A DNA stretch of 64,000 nucleotides from Heterotrichella gracilis (taxonomy: Eukaryota > Sar > Xanthophyceae > Tribonematales > Xanthonemataceae). The stretch lies in the NCBI GenBank assembly GCA_032358255.1, contig JAULBX010027827.1, forward strand, positions 124,001-188,000. The letters are read 5' to 3'. The position numbers and the translations under genes were made by a program. This document shows, piece after piece, positions 34,607 to 46,722 of the stretch. Below the pieces are notes generated by a model. That model had not been told where the DNA came from and ran no database searches. It saw only the letters and a list, made by a program, of their open reading frames with translations. The stretch's first letter is position 1. Each line of letters starts with the position of its first letter.

Positions 34607-37600
34607 TCATCCATCTTTCTTCTCCGCCCCAACCCCCTCCCCCTTCCCCGCCCCATCCCTGGCCTCCGCCCCCCCTGCCAGCAGCGCCGCTGTATACTTG
34701 TTCGCAAAGTACTCAAAGTAGTAGCTGCAACACAGCCACAGCAGCGTGCCGTCAGACAGGTGCACCAGCCACATGGCGTCCTGCCAACACAGGGTGTCCA
34801 CCACATAGTGCTGGTGCAACATACCCAAATAACACCGGGTCATAGATGCAACAGTGCCAAAGTAAAGCAGGTAAAGCTCATGGACGGTGTCCGCCTCATT
34901 AACAGCAATGGCACCAAAGTAAAGCTGTTTGGTCCACTGCATGCCATGCAACTGGTCATCTGATTGACTGACCCCACTGGTGCATGCACAGGCAGGACTT
35001 CACAGCTAAGCAGTCACGTGAACTACTTGCCCATGCCCCCTCCCCCACCCCCACCTGGCCCCATTCCACGCCGACACGCTGATGACAATGAGCAGGAAAG
35101 CGCAGTTTGCCACGTAGGAGCGCCACCAGGCCAGGGTGAGCAGGAGGGTGAGCTGGGTGAGCGCCACGTGGAGGGCCATGTACACAAGCGGCTGCGGGAC
35201 GGGGGTGAGGGGGGATTCAAGGAATACGTAATAATAAATGAAAATACTATGCATAAAATGGCAATTACAAAAGGTTTTTCAGCAGCGGAGCACCATTTAG
35301 ACCCGCCCTGCATGATTTGAGCGTTTTATCCCGCAGCGATGCCGATGCAGCCCCCCCGATCTCCCCCCCTGCACCATCTGCACACCATTCCGCAGCCAGC
35401 TCCTCACCTAACCAAGACTGTGGCGCCGATGCCCTACCGGCATGCCGTGGTTAGACTCCTCCTCTTGCCCTCCCACACCCACCTGCGCGTCGTGCGGCAG
35501 CCAGCCCATTGCCCTGGCCAGCCCCGTCCTCCTGCCCGGCCGCATCATGTAGCTGAACAGGGTGGTGTAGCCGCGGTCACGGATCTTCTGGGAGGAAACG
35601 ATGAACACCTGGGGAGGATAAAGTTCATGTGCGTGGGTAGGTGTGTTGGGTGAATGGGCCCAGTCCATGTATGCTTCCCTAATGACCTAAGAAATGCATT
35701 TTCCACAATCGCATGTGCTGTCGTCCCAAGCTTTAACCCCATGCCCATACATTCGGGACTGACACACACCCCGGCTCAATTGCAGGAGCCTGCTGCACTA
35801 ACGCACCCACTGCATGTAGCAAACAAAACTTGTACACCCTTCCCCTCCCCTCCCCCCCCTCACCTTGATGTAATATGAGAATGCCCACACCGCATAGGGC
35901 AGGATGGGCCACAGGCCCAAATCCCAAATCCCCGCAGAGTTCCACGCATCCCTGGCAGCCTGGGGATCAGCCGCATCCTTGAACAGGTCATCGCTGGGGT
36001 GCCACCTCTGCGCCCACGACACACATGCGGGGAACCAGTGGAGGAAGAGGGAGGCGATCTGAGGAGGAGGGGGGTGCAATTCAGTGGTTGTACAGTCCAC
36101 AGGATTCCATTCCCTTTTCTACCAACTCCCTTTGCTATCACAAAAGATAACATAATGGATATGGTTTGAAAGTGCCATCGCACTAGTGCCAGCACTGCGC
36201 CCATGACACACATGCCGGGAACAAGTGGAGGAACAGGGAAGCAATCTGGAGGGGATCACATTTTCAGTGCGGCACTATGTCTCCCTTTCTAGAAAGTGGA
36301 CAGTGGTTTACCAGGCAATCGTCGGTGATGTGATGAGTATGTCATGTAAGTCAGCGCATCCGCGTTTCAGAGCTCACCCCCAAAGAGCTACGCCGAAATG
36401 TAATGGGCTCTACATTCTATCAGAAATCCCCCTCAACTCCCCCCCTCCCACCACCCACCTTGTCCACCGAGTGGTACACCAGGGAGTTCCGGAACGCGAT
36501 GATGGACCAGGCCAGGGGGCCCATGTTGAAGGCGTAGGTGGCCTGCAGGGGGAGATAAATGTAACGTTCACAGGAGTAAATTTGTAAAAAACTTGTTTCG
36601 CATGATCAGGCTGGATGCGGCGCGGTGCCAAGCAGGAAGTCTAGAAAATCAGTATGTGTCTTGCCATGTGCAGGAACAGAAAGTCGGGTGCACCCGGGTA
36701 AAAGGGGACCTTTCGCAACAGGAAAACCCTAACGCCAGGCGAGGACCCTAGCAAAGGGTGATTGTCTTACCCGGTGCAGGAACAGGGAAGTGGGGTAGAC
36801 CCATATGTGAATGAGCAGCAGCACGTTTGCAAAGTAGCAAAAGTCAAAGAGATAGTAGTGCCAGCGCTTGATGCGGTAGTCTATCCAGCGGTGGCTGAAC
36901 AGCAGCAGCGCCTTGAAGCTGTACAGCAGGTGGAAGGTGGAGGGGGAGTTGCCCAGCCAGTAGGCGCTCAGCCTGCAAGGGGGGGATGTGGGCGATGTAA
37001 ATTGTCAGACTTGGTGGGTTGGCTGCACACATGGACACGCATTTAGCTTCTAATGGTTTCCCTTACGCTCGCAGTACAGAAGGTTGAAACATGTAGTGCT
37101 TGCTACAGTAGGGTTTGGGGTCGTGGGTTTAGGGTTTTGATGCGCGGGCCGCACCACGTATCCAGCACACCCAGCAAGAAGGTTATCATGTGTCAAGGGT
37201 TTAGGGTTTTGATGCGCAGGTCGCACCACGTATCCAGCACGACCAGCACGAACATTCTCTTGTGTTTAGGGTTTATAGTTTAGGGTTTAGGGTTTTGCTG
37301 GTGTGCAGGCCTCACCACATATCCAGCACACCCAGCACGAAGGTTATCTTGTGGCGCAGCTTGACCACCTTTGGGTGCCGCTGCTTCTGCATGAACGCAT
37401 CCCAGCGCTCCTTGACTTTCTTCTTCACTCGGGGCTCCTTGAACACTTGGCCGAAGTCGAGCTGCGCGGGACATGGCAGTACATGGAATTTATACAGGGC
37501 TATCTGTCTGGTGGTGGTGACACTGGGTGCTGTGTTCTTCCATGTGCCGTAACGAGGTGTGGTGAGTTATGTGTAGGAGCAATGACTAGTTGAGGTGTGT

Positions 37601-37976
37601 TCTGGGCATATGCATGCATATGGGGGTGCAAAAGTTTATGATGTGGCTTGTTCAGCTGATGTGCACAGTCACCTAGGAGTGTTGAAACTTGCCCATTACC
37701 TCTTTGTACGCAACCAGGGTATCAGCACTTTGGGGGATCACAACTGTATTTGGGAACCCTTTATCACTACGAGGCTCCTAGGAGTTGGTGCCATGGTGCA
37801 AAGATGCGCACCTGTTCGTATTGATCCAGGTCATCAAAGTCAAGCAGGCTGCCGTTACGGTCCAAATTCAGCTCCAAGCCCGCTGGGGGTGCCAGAGGAA
37901 ACTCCGAGAGTTCAGAGATTGCATCCAGAAACATACTGGTGGGTTCGCTCGTGACCTCGTCGCCGTCGTCCGCCAT
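34607..37976 (-). CDS. GPC1: Glycerophosphocholine acyltransferase (GPC1 family, DUF2838)
   Basis: Eight exons (37976-37812, 37461-37316, 36972-36771, 36542-36459, 36058-35864, 35608-35483, 35191-35055, 34724-34607) give 390 residues, close to plant GPC1. An acidic N-terminus of about 70 residues precedes about eight hydrophobic segments. The family signature spans exons 3-5: YWLGNSPSTFHLLYSFKA, then YRIKRWHYYLFDFCYFAN, FNMGPLAWSI and SLVYHSVDK. In yeast and plants GPC1 transfers an acyl group from acyl-CoA to glycerophosphocholine, making lysophosphatidylcholine in the ER membrane for phosphatidylcholine turnover. The last exon acceptor (34724) was chosen because its phase joins WNGA to SYYFEYFA, as in plant homologues. 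The gene is divergent to MPP10. Confidence 0.9.
36186..36252 (-). repeat. Copy of the exon 5 5' edge in GPC1 intron 4
   Basis: About 65 bp match the true exon start at 36000-36066, with CTGCGCCCA-GACACACATGC and GTGGAGGAA shared and the acceptor-side AATCTGGAGG degenerate. It lies upstream of the exon on the sense strand. Confidence 0.75.
37105..37315 (-). repeat. Copies of the exon 2 3' edge with telomere-like tracts, GPC1 intron 2
   Basis: Two copies (about 37150-37192 and 37211-37255) repeat the exon end before the true junction at 37316; the words CACCACGTATCCAGCAC and CCAGCA-GAA recur. Plus-strand TTTAGGG tracts separate them, so the sense strand reads CCCTAAA after the donor, opposite to most introns here. 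Confidence 0.85.
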
Positions 37977-38703
37977 ATTGGGCTGGCTTCGACGCAACCG
38001 AGAGTGGGCAAAGCAGGATCGAGGGAGATCAAACCAGTCTTGTGGGCACCAAGTTGTGCCCCAGGGGTTTCAAATTGCCCAAGGATCTGGCGGGAAACTA
38101 GGAGATGCCGTTACGGAAGTGTGAAGCAGTTTGAAGCAAGTTTGGTAGCCAACAGGGGCTTTGGGCTGTTGACCACTATCAAAGTGCGGGAAATACGTTG
38201 GCTGAAAGGGCCTGCCAGGACAAAATTTGATGTGGGGGGCGTCACAAGCCCTCCCTGTCCTTCTGGCAAAGGTCCAACGCTCTATCAGCAGCCACGAAGC
38301 AACGCCGTGGCCTGCTGCACACCACGCTGCCGACGAGTTACATGCAGTTGGGCATCGTTGCAACGGGGTCAATCGACCTTGTAACAAAACCTTGTGGGTG
38401 AATCCTTTGTGCACCCACTTTTCACCAGGCAAACGAGACCACGTGAGTGGCGGCAGCTGTGCCAAACGCCTGCTTTTGTCGCCTGTCTCAAGTGTAAACA
38501 CTCAGTGCAAGCCCGTGCATATTCCTACGTTGTGCTGTATCGCTACACTCGAGGCGCTTCGCTGAATGCCTGGCTGAACAACAATACGTTGCACGCCCAA
38601 CTCCAGCGCACCTAGGTACCCACCTGTTGCGAAATCCGCACCATTCCTCAAGTTAGATGTAGACGCCAGCAGCAACTGTATACTGATGTGGTAAGCCACC
38701 GCC
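37977..38703. promoter_or_regulatory. Divergent promoter of GPC1 and MPP10
   Basis: A 727-bp gap between two start codons pointing apart. It contains two E2F-like elements, GGCGGGAAA (38089-38097) and GCGGGAAA (about 38186-38193). E2F sites are typical of genes raised in the G1/S phase; function here is inferred. Confidence 0.5.
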
Positions 38704-41700
38704 ATGTTGGAACCCGGCACTCGGCTGCGTCTACCGCAGGAGGAAAAGGTAGGTGATCGACGCGCACATATGCATGCATAATACCACCTGCGCAGCCACC
38801 ACCCACGCTACGGACCGACGTCCCTGGGTGCCAACTTAGCCTGTTCGTACATAACTTACTTTATAGAAGTGCGTGCAAGCTAATTATCAAGTAGCTGTTT
38901 GCGCCACACAGGAGCGGAGCACTGCCACTGTGGTTGCGTGCAACAAGCGGGGCAATGCCTGCCGAGTGGAGTTTGCCAACGGGGTAAGCCCCCCCACCCC
39001 TTCCCGCACTTTCATATTAAGCTGAGCACCACTCTGGTAGCATACTTGTCTTGCATACCATGCCCTCTGTCATACTATGCCATCGCATTAGTCACAAGCT
39101 GCGAGCTTGTGCAGTCCCTTGTTTGTGCTACTGTGCACTGCTAAGCAAGCTGTACAGCCCAGGCAGCAGTCACAGGAACCTCTGGTACTACTGTTTTAGA
39201 AACCTCACCTGGAGTTATGTGTGTGCAGGAGGAGGAGACGTTCAACCTGAGCAAAGTGCAGTATGAGGTGCGCCTTGCGTTGCAGGCCTGTTCCCTGTGC
39301 ACAGAGCACCGCCTTAGCCGCTTGCTGCTTCGACACGTTTTTGTGGGCACCCACTCCACCATATCGCTTATTAGGATTAAATCTCCATTGAACCAGCTAC
39401 CAGTTGGCCACAACCTGCATGCAGTCTCATTTCACAGGTGGTTGACCATGGGTTGGCATTTATCTGCCTCCACTTGATAAACTCCCGTAAACTATTCTCC
39501 CTGCACAGGTGGTGAAGGCTGAACCCGAGGCATCAACCCCCTTGCCGACACCCAAGGGTTTGGGCATAGGGTTACAGCCACACCCCAGCTCCAGCCGCCC
39601 CTCAGCACGCAGCCGCACAGCAGCAACCCCAAACCCTACAGGGTCGGTACACGCCACGCCAACACCAGCGCCCCCCTCCACACGCAAAACCAAGGCAGGC
39701 GGCACCGCCTCCAAGGTGGATACAGCGCCACTACAAGGGGAGGAAAGCGAGCGGCCCTCGGTGCGCTCCACCCGCCGCGCCACAGCCCAAACCTCCTCTG
39801 AGGCGCCGGCGCAGACCCTTAGCGAGGGTGTTGCAGAGCAGACGCCACAGCCCGCCAGTGCGCTGCGCCGCTCCACGCGCGCCAAGCCCGCCAGCTCAGC
39901 GACCTCCGATGACACTGACCAGGGGGGGAGCGTGGGGCGGGCGGCGGGGGGGGGGGCGGCCCGCGCATCCACCCGCAAGGCAGTCACCAGCCGCCGCCAG
40001 TTGGATCCCATTGTGGAAGTGGCCACGCCAGGGGGCCGGGGGGGCGATGCCGGCACGCCAGCCCCCGCTACGGGAGGTCGGGGGCTCAATTCTGCCACAC
40101 CCGCACCAGCCGCCACACCAGCCGCAGCCGTAACACCAGCGCATGTGCGGGCCCCAGGCGCCACACCAGCCCCAAGCGCACCCACCCCCACCGCCGATTT
40201 CACCCAACAGCTGCTAGCGCTGCTATCGGGGGGCATGGGAGGTGGAGCGGCCAACGGGGATGCGCCACCTGGCACTGCCAGCCAATTAGCAGCAGTGGCG
40301 ACTGCACCCACCGGTCACCAAGGGGGGGAGGATTGTGGTGGCGCAGGCGGGGAGAGAGGGGAGGAGGGTGCACCAGGGGGGGATTCGGAAGAATGGTTGG
40401 GGGAGGAGGTGGAGGTGTTTGCGCGCCATGTGGAGGACCCCACCACCTTTTTGCAGCCCTCTGAGGAGGTCGCGCAGCTGGCACGCGCAGCAGCAAAGGT
40501 AGGGTTTCTGCACTAGGGTTTTGCACTAGGGTTTTGCATGTGACGGGGTCGTGGAGGGGTTTGAGAAGGCAGGGGTTTGCCCCAGGAGGGCTGGATGTGA
40601 AAGGCAATTGCTCCTTCCTGCAATGGGTGATGGGGTTGCTGAGGGGTTTGCTATTGCAGCGTTGGTGCATGGGGCAGACAAAGTTTTCAGGTTGCACCCC
40701 ATGTTGGCTTAACCAACTTGTACAACTTGCCCGATTCCAGAATCTGCTTGAACACACATAGGCAGTGTTGGCGGCACTGATATATCGCCCCCGCATCACA
40801 CCTTACCCCCTACAAAATAGCTGCACTCTCCTTGCCCTCTCTCATTTGCTCCCACAGCGCCTGCACGCCCAGCGGCTGCCATCAACCAATATCACACTTT
40901 CACCCCTTGTCATTATCCCACTCACCCGCCACCCTTGCCCCCGCAGCGGCTGTACGCCTTCGCCGCCCGCCAGCTGTCATCCTCCACCGCCGCCACCCCA
41001 TCCACCCGCCAGGTTGCGCTCCCTGAGCTATTTGTGGATGGCTTTGATGCGGAGCAGATCTGGTGCCAGCTGGAGGGCCAGTGCGGTCTGCTGCTGCGCA
41101 GGGTGAGGAAGCTGGTGAAGAAGGCAGGGGAGGAGCCCCGGCTGCTCACAAAGGAGGCGGAGGGGGTGATCGATGGTGCGTGTGGGCATGGGATGTTTAG
41201 GGTTAGGGTTTAGGGTTTAGGGTTGCGCAGGGGAGGAGCCCTGGCTGCTCACCAAGGAGGCGGAGGCGGTGATCGATGGTGCGTGAGTGCGTGGGATGTT
41301 ACGTTGAGGAGAGGTCAAGGCATATACGGTGCATCCGTGGGGCTCCGCAGGGGTTGTGGGTGATTGCTTGGAGAGCGGGGGCTGGTACATGCACGGGGCA
41401 TGGCTTGGAAACATGTTGAGTGGCGAGTAGTGGTGTTTTCCCATCAGGGTTCAAGTGTTGTTGCCAATTGCCTACCACATTCACCCATTGGGAATTGTGA
41501 TCCCCAAACTGTGATCCCCAAATTATGATCCCCAAAGGGCCTCATGGGAGGAGAGTCATGCCAGCTGGGTCAAGGTGCAGCTGTTTGATGCATCCGTTAC
41601 CAAATTGCGCAGAGCTGATGGCTGACATCGAGGCTGGATCGGGTGAAGATGACGATCAGGCGTCCGATGAAGAAGGTGATGATGATCACATGGATGATGA

Positions 41701-44700
41701 TGGGGAGGATGGCGATTTCTCAGAGGATCTGGAAGAACTCGCAGAGCCCTTGGATGGTGCTGGCGAGCATTCAGGCGAGGAGGAAGGGGCATCTGATGAC
41801 GAGCTTGACTGGGAGGAGGGCAGCGACGATTTTGGAGATGAAGAGGATCTGGAGGTAGCAGCCAAGGGGAGGAAGGAGGCCTCAAAACAGACTGTTCGCT
41901 TTGAGGCCGACGGGGATCCCAAGGGGAGGAAGCGTCAGAAGACGGGTGTATGGGCAGTGGAGGACAAGTACCTCAAGCTTGATGAGATGGAGAGGTTCCT
42001 GCTGGATGCTGAGGCTGCTGCCATGAAGGACGATGATGATGATGAAGAGGAGGATGAGGATGAGGAAGAGGATGATGAAGGTGCGTGTTGGTTGGTAATC
42101 ATGGTGGGCGGCTTCTTAAAACGTTTTGGTGTGTGTATGTATCTGTTTGTGATGATGGTGACCGGCTGTAAATGTTGTTTTATTGTGTGTGTGTGTGTGA
42201 TGGATAGGGGACTGTTGGCCATCTGTACTTCTTGTCAGCACCGATAACACTTCTGACCAATTGTGCCTGTTTGCACTGTTTGCCAGTTTGCTGTTGCGGG
42301 ATGTCCTCATGCCATCAGCTCCTCCATGCTACCATTTCCCACACTTGCATGCACTGGGGAGAATTTATAGATTTCGTGAGTACATCAGCTCCTGCGGAAT
42401 CCAGCCATGGGTCCTTTAAGAGTGTACCTGAGGGTATACCTCACAATTGAAAAATTCAAAGTCAATGATCAAATGCAAGACAGTGTTTTCCTGCCAACCT
42501 GTTGACCTGTCAAAATGGCTGCTTTCACCAGGGGACGGTTTCAGTGAGGGGGATCTTGACGACGAGGAGGAAGCTGCCCTGAACGCTGTCCTCATTAAGG
42601 CAAGGAAGTCCATGGGCAAGCAGCAGAAGCGGGTCAAGGTGGATGTGGATGCAGACAGCGACAGTGGGGAGGGCAGTGAGTCAGGTGGGTGGGGCATGGC
42701 TGTGGGTGTAGGGGTTAGGGGTTAGGGGTTAGGGGTTAGGGGTTAGGGTTTAGAGTCTAGGGGTCAGGGGTTCGTTGTTGATGGCTTGGCGCACCATGTG
42801 AATGAGTTGGTGCATGCATTGGTCTAGGTGTCAGGATTCCGGATTCCATGATGGCGCGTGCATTGGTGGCTAGGGTATGGTGCAGGGTTTAGCAGGAGGG
42901 CGGGGTGCTGCATTGTGCTGAGTGGTGGTGGCTGGTTTGCATGCCAACACCCAATGCGTGGTAGAGTAGGGATTCAAAATGGTGGATTTGAAGGAGAAAA
43001 TATAATATATAAGGGAAATGCATGGTGTGTGACGCAACTCGCAAAACGTATATCTGACAGGTTGGCATGAATCGTATGTGCAGGGTCTGAAGAGGGCGAG
43101 GATGGGGGCATGATGTACAACGATTTCTTCAGCGATCAGAGTGGGGATGATGAGGATGAAGAAGGGGAGGAGGAGGAGGATTACAGCCAAGGGGAGGAGG
43201 AGCCAGGTGAGACCTTGTACTGTGGGGTGGGGGGGGGCAGCTGGCACAGCATGGATTGCTATGCGTATGGGGTTCATTCGGCATGGGTACAATAATGATA
43301 GTGGTTTGTGTTTTGAAATAACTAGTTAGATAGCTAATTGGGCATGGGTACAAGAACAGGTACACGCGTGCTCTTGCTAGGTGCATTCACCAGGACTGAT
43401 TACCCGCCATGTGCACTCCTGTTGTGTACAAGCCTCTCCGTGAACCCACGTCATTGCCATGCATACCTACATCCACCCCACCTCGCCCATTCCCCCATCC
43501 AAAATCACCCAAAATCACCACCACCCCTCACACGCACCCCTTGCCCCACCTCCAGACTCTGACGATGCAGGCCCGCGGCACCCAGGGGGGAAACAAAAGC
43601 GCATGCGAGGGGAGGAACCACAGGGGGAGCACCTTTCCACCCATGAGAAGCGGGTAGGGCGCGTGAAGGAGCGCATAGGCAGGCTTGAGGAGCGGGCCAT
43701 GGGGGAGAGGGAGTGGTTCCTAAAGGGAGAGATCGATGCGGGTAAGCTATCTTGGGAGGTGGACACATTATTCAATTCTTGAGTAAATGGAATTGGGTAC
43801 ATGGCCTACCAGGACCAGGATGGAATTGGGTACCGCGAGCTGATCAAGGGTGACTGCTGCTTGGACTAAAACGCTGACCTCTTTTAGCCAGCTACCTTAC
43901 TGCCGCCACCATTGCAGGCCAGCGGCCCCTCAACAGCGCCCTGGAAGTAGACCTCGACTTCGAGCGCACCACCCGTCCCCCTCCCCAGCCAACCGAGGAG
44001 CTGACTACTTCCCTTGAGGATATGATCAAAGCCAGGATCGCTGAGCGCCAGTTTGATGACGTGGTGCGGGTGGTGGTGTCGCTGCCCGAGGTGAAAAAGG
44101 TGGCGGTGGAGCTGGATGACAAGAAGAGCAGCAAGGTAGGAGGGAAAAGAGGGACAAAACCCTAGGGTAATGGCTAGGTTCCCTTTCAAGCACCAGTCCA
44201 GGTACATCATCTTACTCTGCTAGTAAAACTTGGGGCAAACCCAAGGCGAAATTAAGTATTTGACCCAGGATAAGGTTAGGGTGCACTCCCAAGGTTGTAA
44301 CCCTGGACATTTCCAAAAGATGGCTCCTAAATTTACCCTTGCGCAGGGTTTGGGCGACATCTACGCCGACGACTACGTACGCACCGCCACCGGGGCACCT
44401 GCCGAGGACAAGGACGAGCCGCTGCGCCAGCAGGCAAAAACCCTCCTTCGGGGTTTGTTCTCCAAGCTGGATGCCCTGTCCCACTTCCACTACGCACCCA
44501 AGCCTGTGATTGAGGAGGTGGTGGTGCGTGCGGATGTACCTGCGCTGGTACTGGAGGAGGTGGCGCCACAGGTGGGTGCGGGTGCAAAGCGGTACAAATC
44601 ATTAAGATGGTGAATGTTGGCCTTTGGTTTCAATTTTTTTTCCTTTCCTTGTCTTATTGTCGTTGTGTTTCCTTTCATGTCCTATGCTGTTGATGTATTA

Positions 44701-45748
44701 TTGATGAGGGCAAAACATGAATGATTCCCCCATCCCCTAGTGGTGATCACCCTGCTGAGGAGATCTACTGCACTATTTGACTTTCTCTAACTCTTGAGTT
44801 TTTGGTCCCCAAAATTTGCTGCACCTTTCAGGTGGCGAGCACAGCTGCCATGTGTGTCGCATCATTCCGGGAAATTTAAAAATTTGCCGCATTTCCCAGG
44901 TGGTGAGCACCGCCGCCATGCGTGCCCCCGAGGAGATCTACCGCACCGACGGGCCCCTGGTTGCTGCCGGTGAGCTGAGTCGCGAGGAGCGCAAGCGGAA
45001 CAGGGCGGACAAGAAGCGGCAGGGCAAGAAGAGGAGGGAGCAAAAGGTGCGTATCCCCGAGCGCATCATACTTGCATTGTACACCCCGCCTATAAACCCT
45101 ACACTTTTTGTTTGGGGTCTGTCCAGTAAGCCCTCACTTTGCAAGTAAGGCTCACCACAAATCTTAAACTCCTATGTGCTTCCAACCTTCCACCCCCACC
45201 CCTCCCATGCACCTGCGCCCTGTAGATGTTATGCGCTTCGCCATCAGCCAAGAGGTTGGGGTTTAGGGTTTGTCGGTCTCCAAGGTTTCCCAACCCCTTT
45301 CCCTTCCCTGCAGGACATTGATCGCCGCAACCGCGCCATCAGCCAAGGGGGGGAGGCGCCGTTGGTGGGGAGGAAGTCAGAGGCTGCGGAGGTGCTGGCA
45401 GCACAGGAGAAGAAGAAGGTAGGAAGAAATCTGCATCCTTGCGCTGCCTCCTTGCAAACCAACCTTGTTGCATCCCACTCTCCCCTTTCGATCCAATGCA
45501 CCACTTTCCTCCCCTTCTCGCAATCTAATCAATTGCCATTTGAGATAATAAATTCCGCCACTTTTCCTCAGGCAAAGAAGGCCGGCAAGGCTGGCAAGAC
45601 ACCCGCCACCGACGCTCCCAAGGGCAACTACACCAAATCTGCGGCGGTGTTTGGGCGGCTGCAGGACGAGCGCGAGGCGGGCACCCTTGGCAAGAAGAAG
45701 GTGGTGAAGGAGATCAACCTCACACCAGGCAGCCACCTCAAGCTGTAG
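38704..45748 (+). CDS. MPP10: U3 snoRNP protein MPP10 with Tudor-like N-terminal extension
   Basis: Fourteen exons (38704-38748, 38912-38983, 39229-39267, 39509-40498, 40947-41175, 41613-42080, 42532-42684, 43084-43206, 43556-43741, 43888-44135, 44347-44571, 44900-45046, 45314-45418, 45572-45748) give 1068 residues, all in phase. From about residue 360 on it is MPP10: LFVDGFDAEQIWCQLE, long acidic tracts, KYLKLDEMERFL, MYNDFFSD, RPLNSALEVDLDFER, FSKLDALSHFHYAPKP, APEEIYRTDGP and the end SHLKL. MPP10 scaffolds the Imp3/Imp4 module of the small-subunit processome for 18S rRNA maturation in the nucleolus. Residues 1-52 resemble a small Tudor-type fold (ATVVACNKRGNACRVEF, EEETFNLSKVQYE), followed by 300 residues rich in Ala, Pro, Thr and Ser. 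Exon 4 carries both linker and MPP10 start, which argues for one gene; transcript evidence for exons 1-3 would settle it. Confidence 0.92.
41200..41285 (+). repeat. TTTAGGG tract and copy of the exon 5 3' edge, MPP10 intron 5
   Basis: TTTAGGG units at 41200-41224 follow the donor, then a 55-bp near-identical copy of the exon end (GGGGAGGAGCCC, GGCTGCTCAC, GATCGATG-GTGCGTG) with an intact donor at 41279, 103 bp after the real one. Confidence 0.88.
41496..41536 (+). repeat. Tandem repeat, TGATCCCCAAA three times
   Basis: Three near-perfect copies of an 11-13-bp unit in MPP10 intron 5. Confidence 0.8.
42706..42753 (+). repeat. Telomere-variant microsatellite (TTAGGGG)n in MPP10 intron 7
   Basis: Five perfect GGGGTTA heptamers followed by TTAGGGTTTAG, 22 bp after the donor. 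Confidence 0.9.
44750..44865 (+). repeat. Copies of the exon 12 5' edge, MPP10 intron 11
   Basis: At 44819-44863 a copy of the acceptor and exon start (TTTCAGGTGG-GAGCAC-GC-GCCATG) lies just before the real one at 44900. A second fragment at about 44754-44776 repeats the later exon words GAGGAGATCTAC-GCAC. Confidence 0.75.
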
Positions 45749-46722
45749 CCTTTATACTAATTATTTTAAAGGGTTGGGTGGGGGCCTGGCTCTGGGTGAT
45801 GGTTGGGTAGGGCGGTTTGTGGGGGTGACAAAGTGATGGTGCAGTTGTCTTGCCTTGAAAAGGATATCCTCAGGCTGGCAAAGCCCCCTGGGTCCAGGGG
45901 AACAATTACATCTGAAGTTGTATGCATCATCATCCCGCGAGTTATGCCTTCGAACGGTCTGGTGCATGTTTGCTGAGCCTCCGAGCAGCATGTCATGATC
46001 ATTGATTGGGTGGCCTCCGGGTATATAGCAGGCAGCTGAATGGCTTACAGCAGGGTCCCACATTGTACTAGCCCCGAGCAGTAAACACTGGCATGCCCCC
46101 ATTTCTAATGACATTGTTGCATATATTTGCAATATTTGCATGCAAGTCATGATTTGCAGATAGCAGCATCTTGGTATTACACAGACTGTGCTACATGTGT
46201 AAACCGCTGACAGTACAGGCAACATGGTCCTCAATGTGCGCAGTGGCAAATAACCCCCGAGGCCCATGCATGCAATAGGTGAAAGAATGTGCAAGCAGTC
46301 AGGCTCCAAGCTCTCAAGCAGCAATGGCCCAATGCTCCACGATGCCCAGGGCCTGACATTGGTGATGGTGTGCATTGGCGTGTGGTGGAGCCCACACACC
46401 TGGTAGATGATGCACTGTGCACCCCGCACACCCGTGCCCCCTTGGAAAACCCCCGCGCACAGACTGTCCCCGCCCCCACACTGAGTGTCAGGCCCCTTGG
46501 CCAAATTTTTAAAACCACAACCTGGCCCCTGGGTTACCACGAAGCTAGCACAGGGCTCTGGGTGGGTGTTACGCTTTGCCAAGCCACGCAGTCGAAAGAA
46601 CTTGTGAAAATCTCCAGCGTAGGGTTTTGCCTCGGGATTCTGCCCAGTCCAGCGTGGCATCAAATCATGCGGCACCGGCGTGAGGCCTGCACTTGCGCTT
46701 GTGGAAACCCCAGCCTAGGGTT
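45749..46722. other. Convergent intergenic, MPP10 and RMC1 3' flanks
   Basis: Holds no supported gene. TGCATGCA occurs at 46138 and 46267. Candidate poly(A) signals are TGTAA at about 46197 (+) and 46176 (-). The right end carries a copy of the RMC1 last exon, annotated separately. Confidence 0.45.
46669..46700 (-). repeat. Copy of the RMC1 terminal coding sequence in its 3' flank
   Basis: GCGGCACC-GCG-GAGGCCTGCAC at 46669-46700 repeats the C-terminal codons at about 46726-46758. It lies beyond the stop codon, so it cannot owe its origin to splicing. Confidence 0.7.

Noticed and set aside
34725-34951. Open frame extending upstream of the last GPC1 exon
   Set aside because: Joining it would break the family pattern. 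The acceptor at 34724 gives the correct phase and the expected WNGA-SYYF junction.
39460-40311. 283-residue open frame on the minus strand
   Set aside because: Exact antisense of MPP10 exon 4; low-complexity Ala/Gly/Val composition mirrors the Ala/Pro/Thr-rich sense protein.
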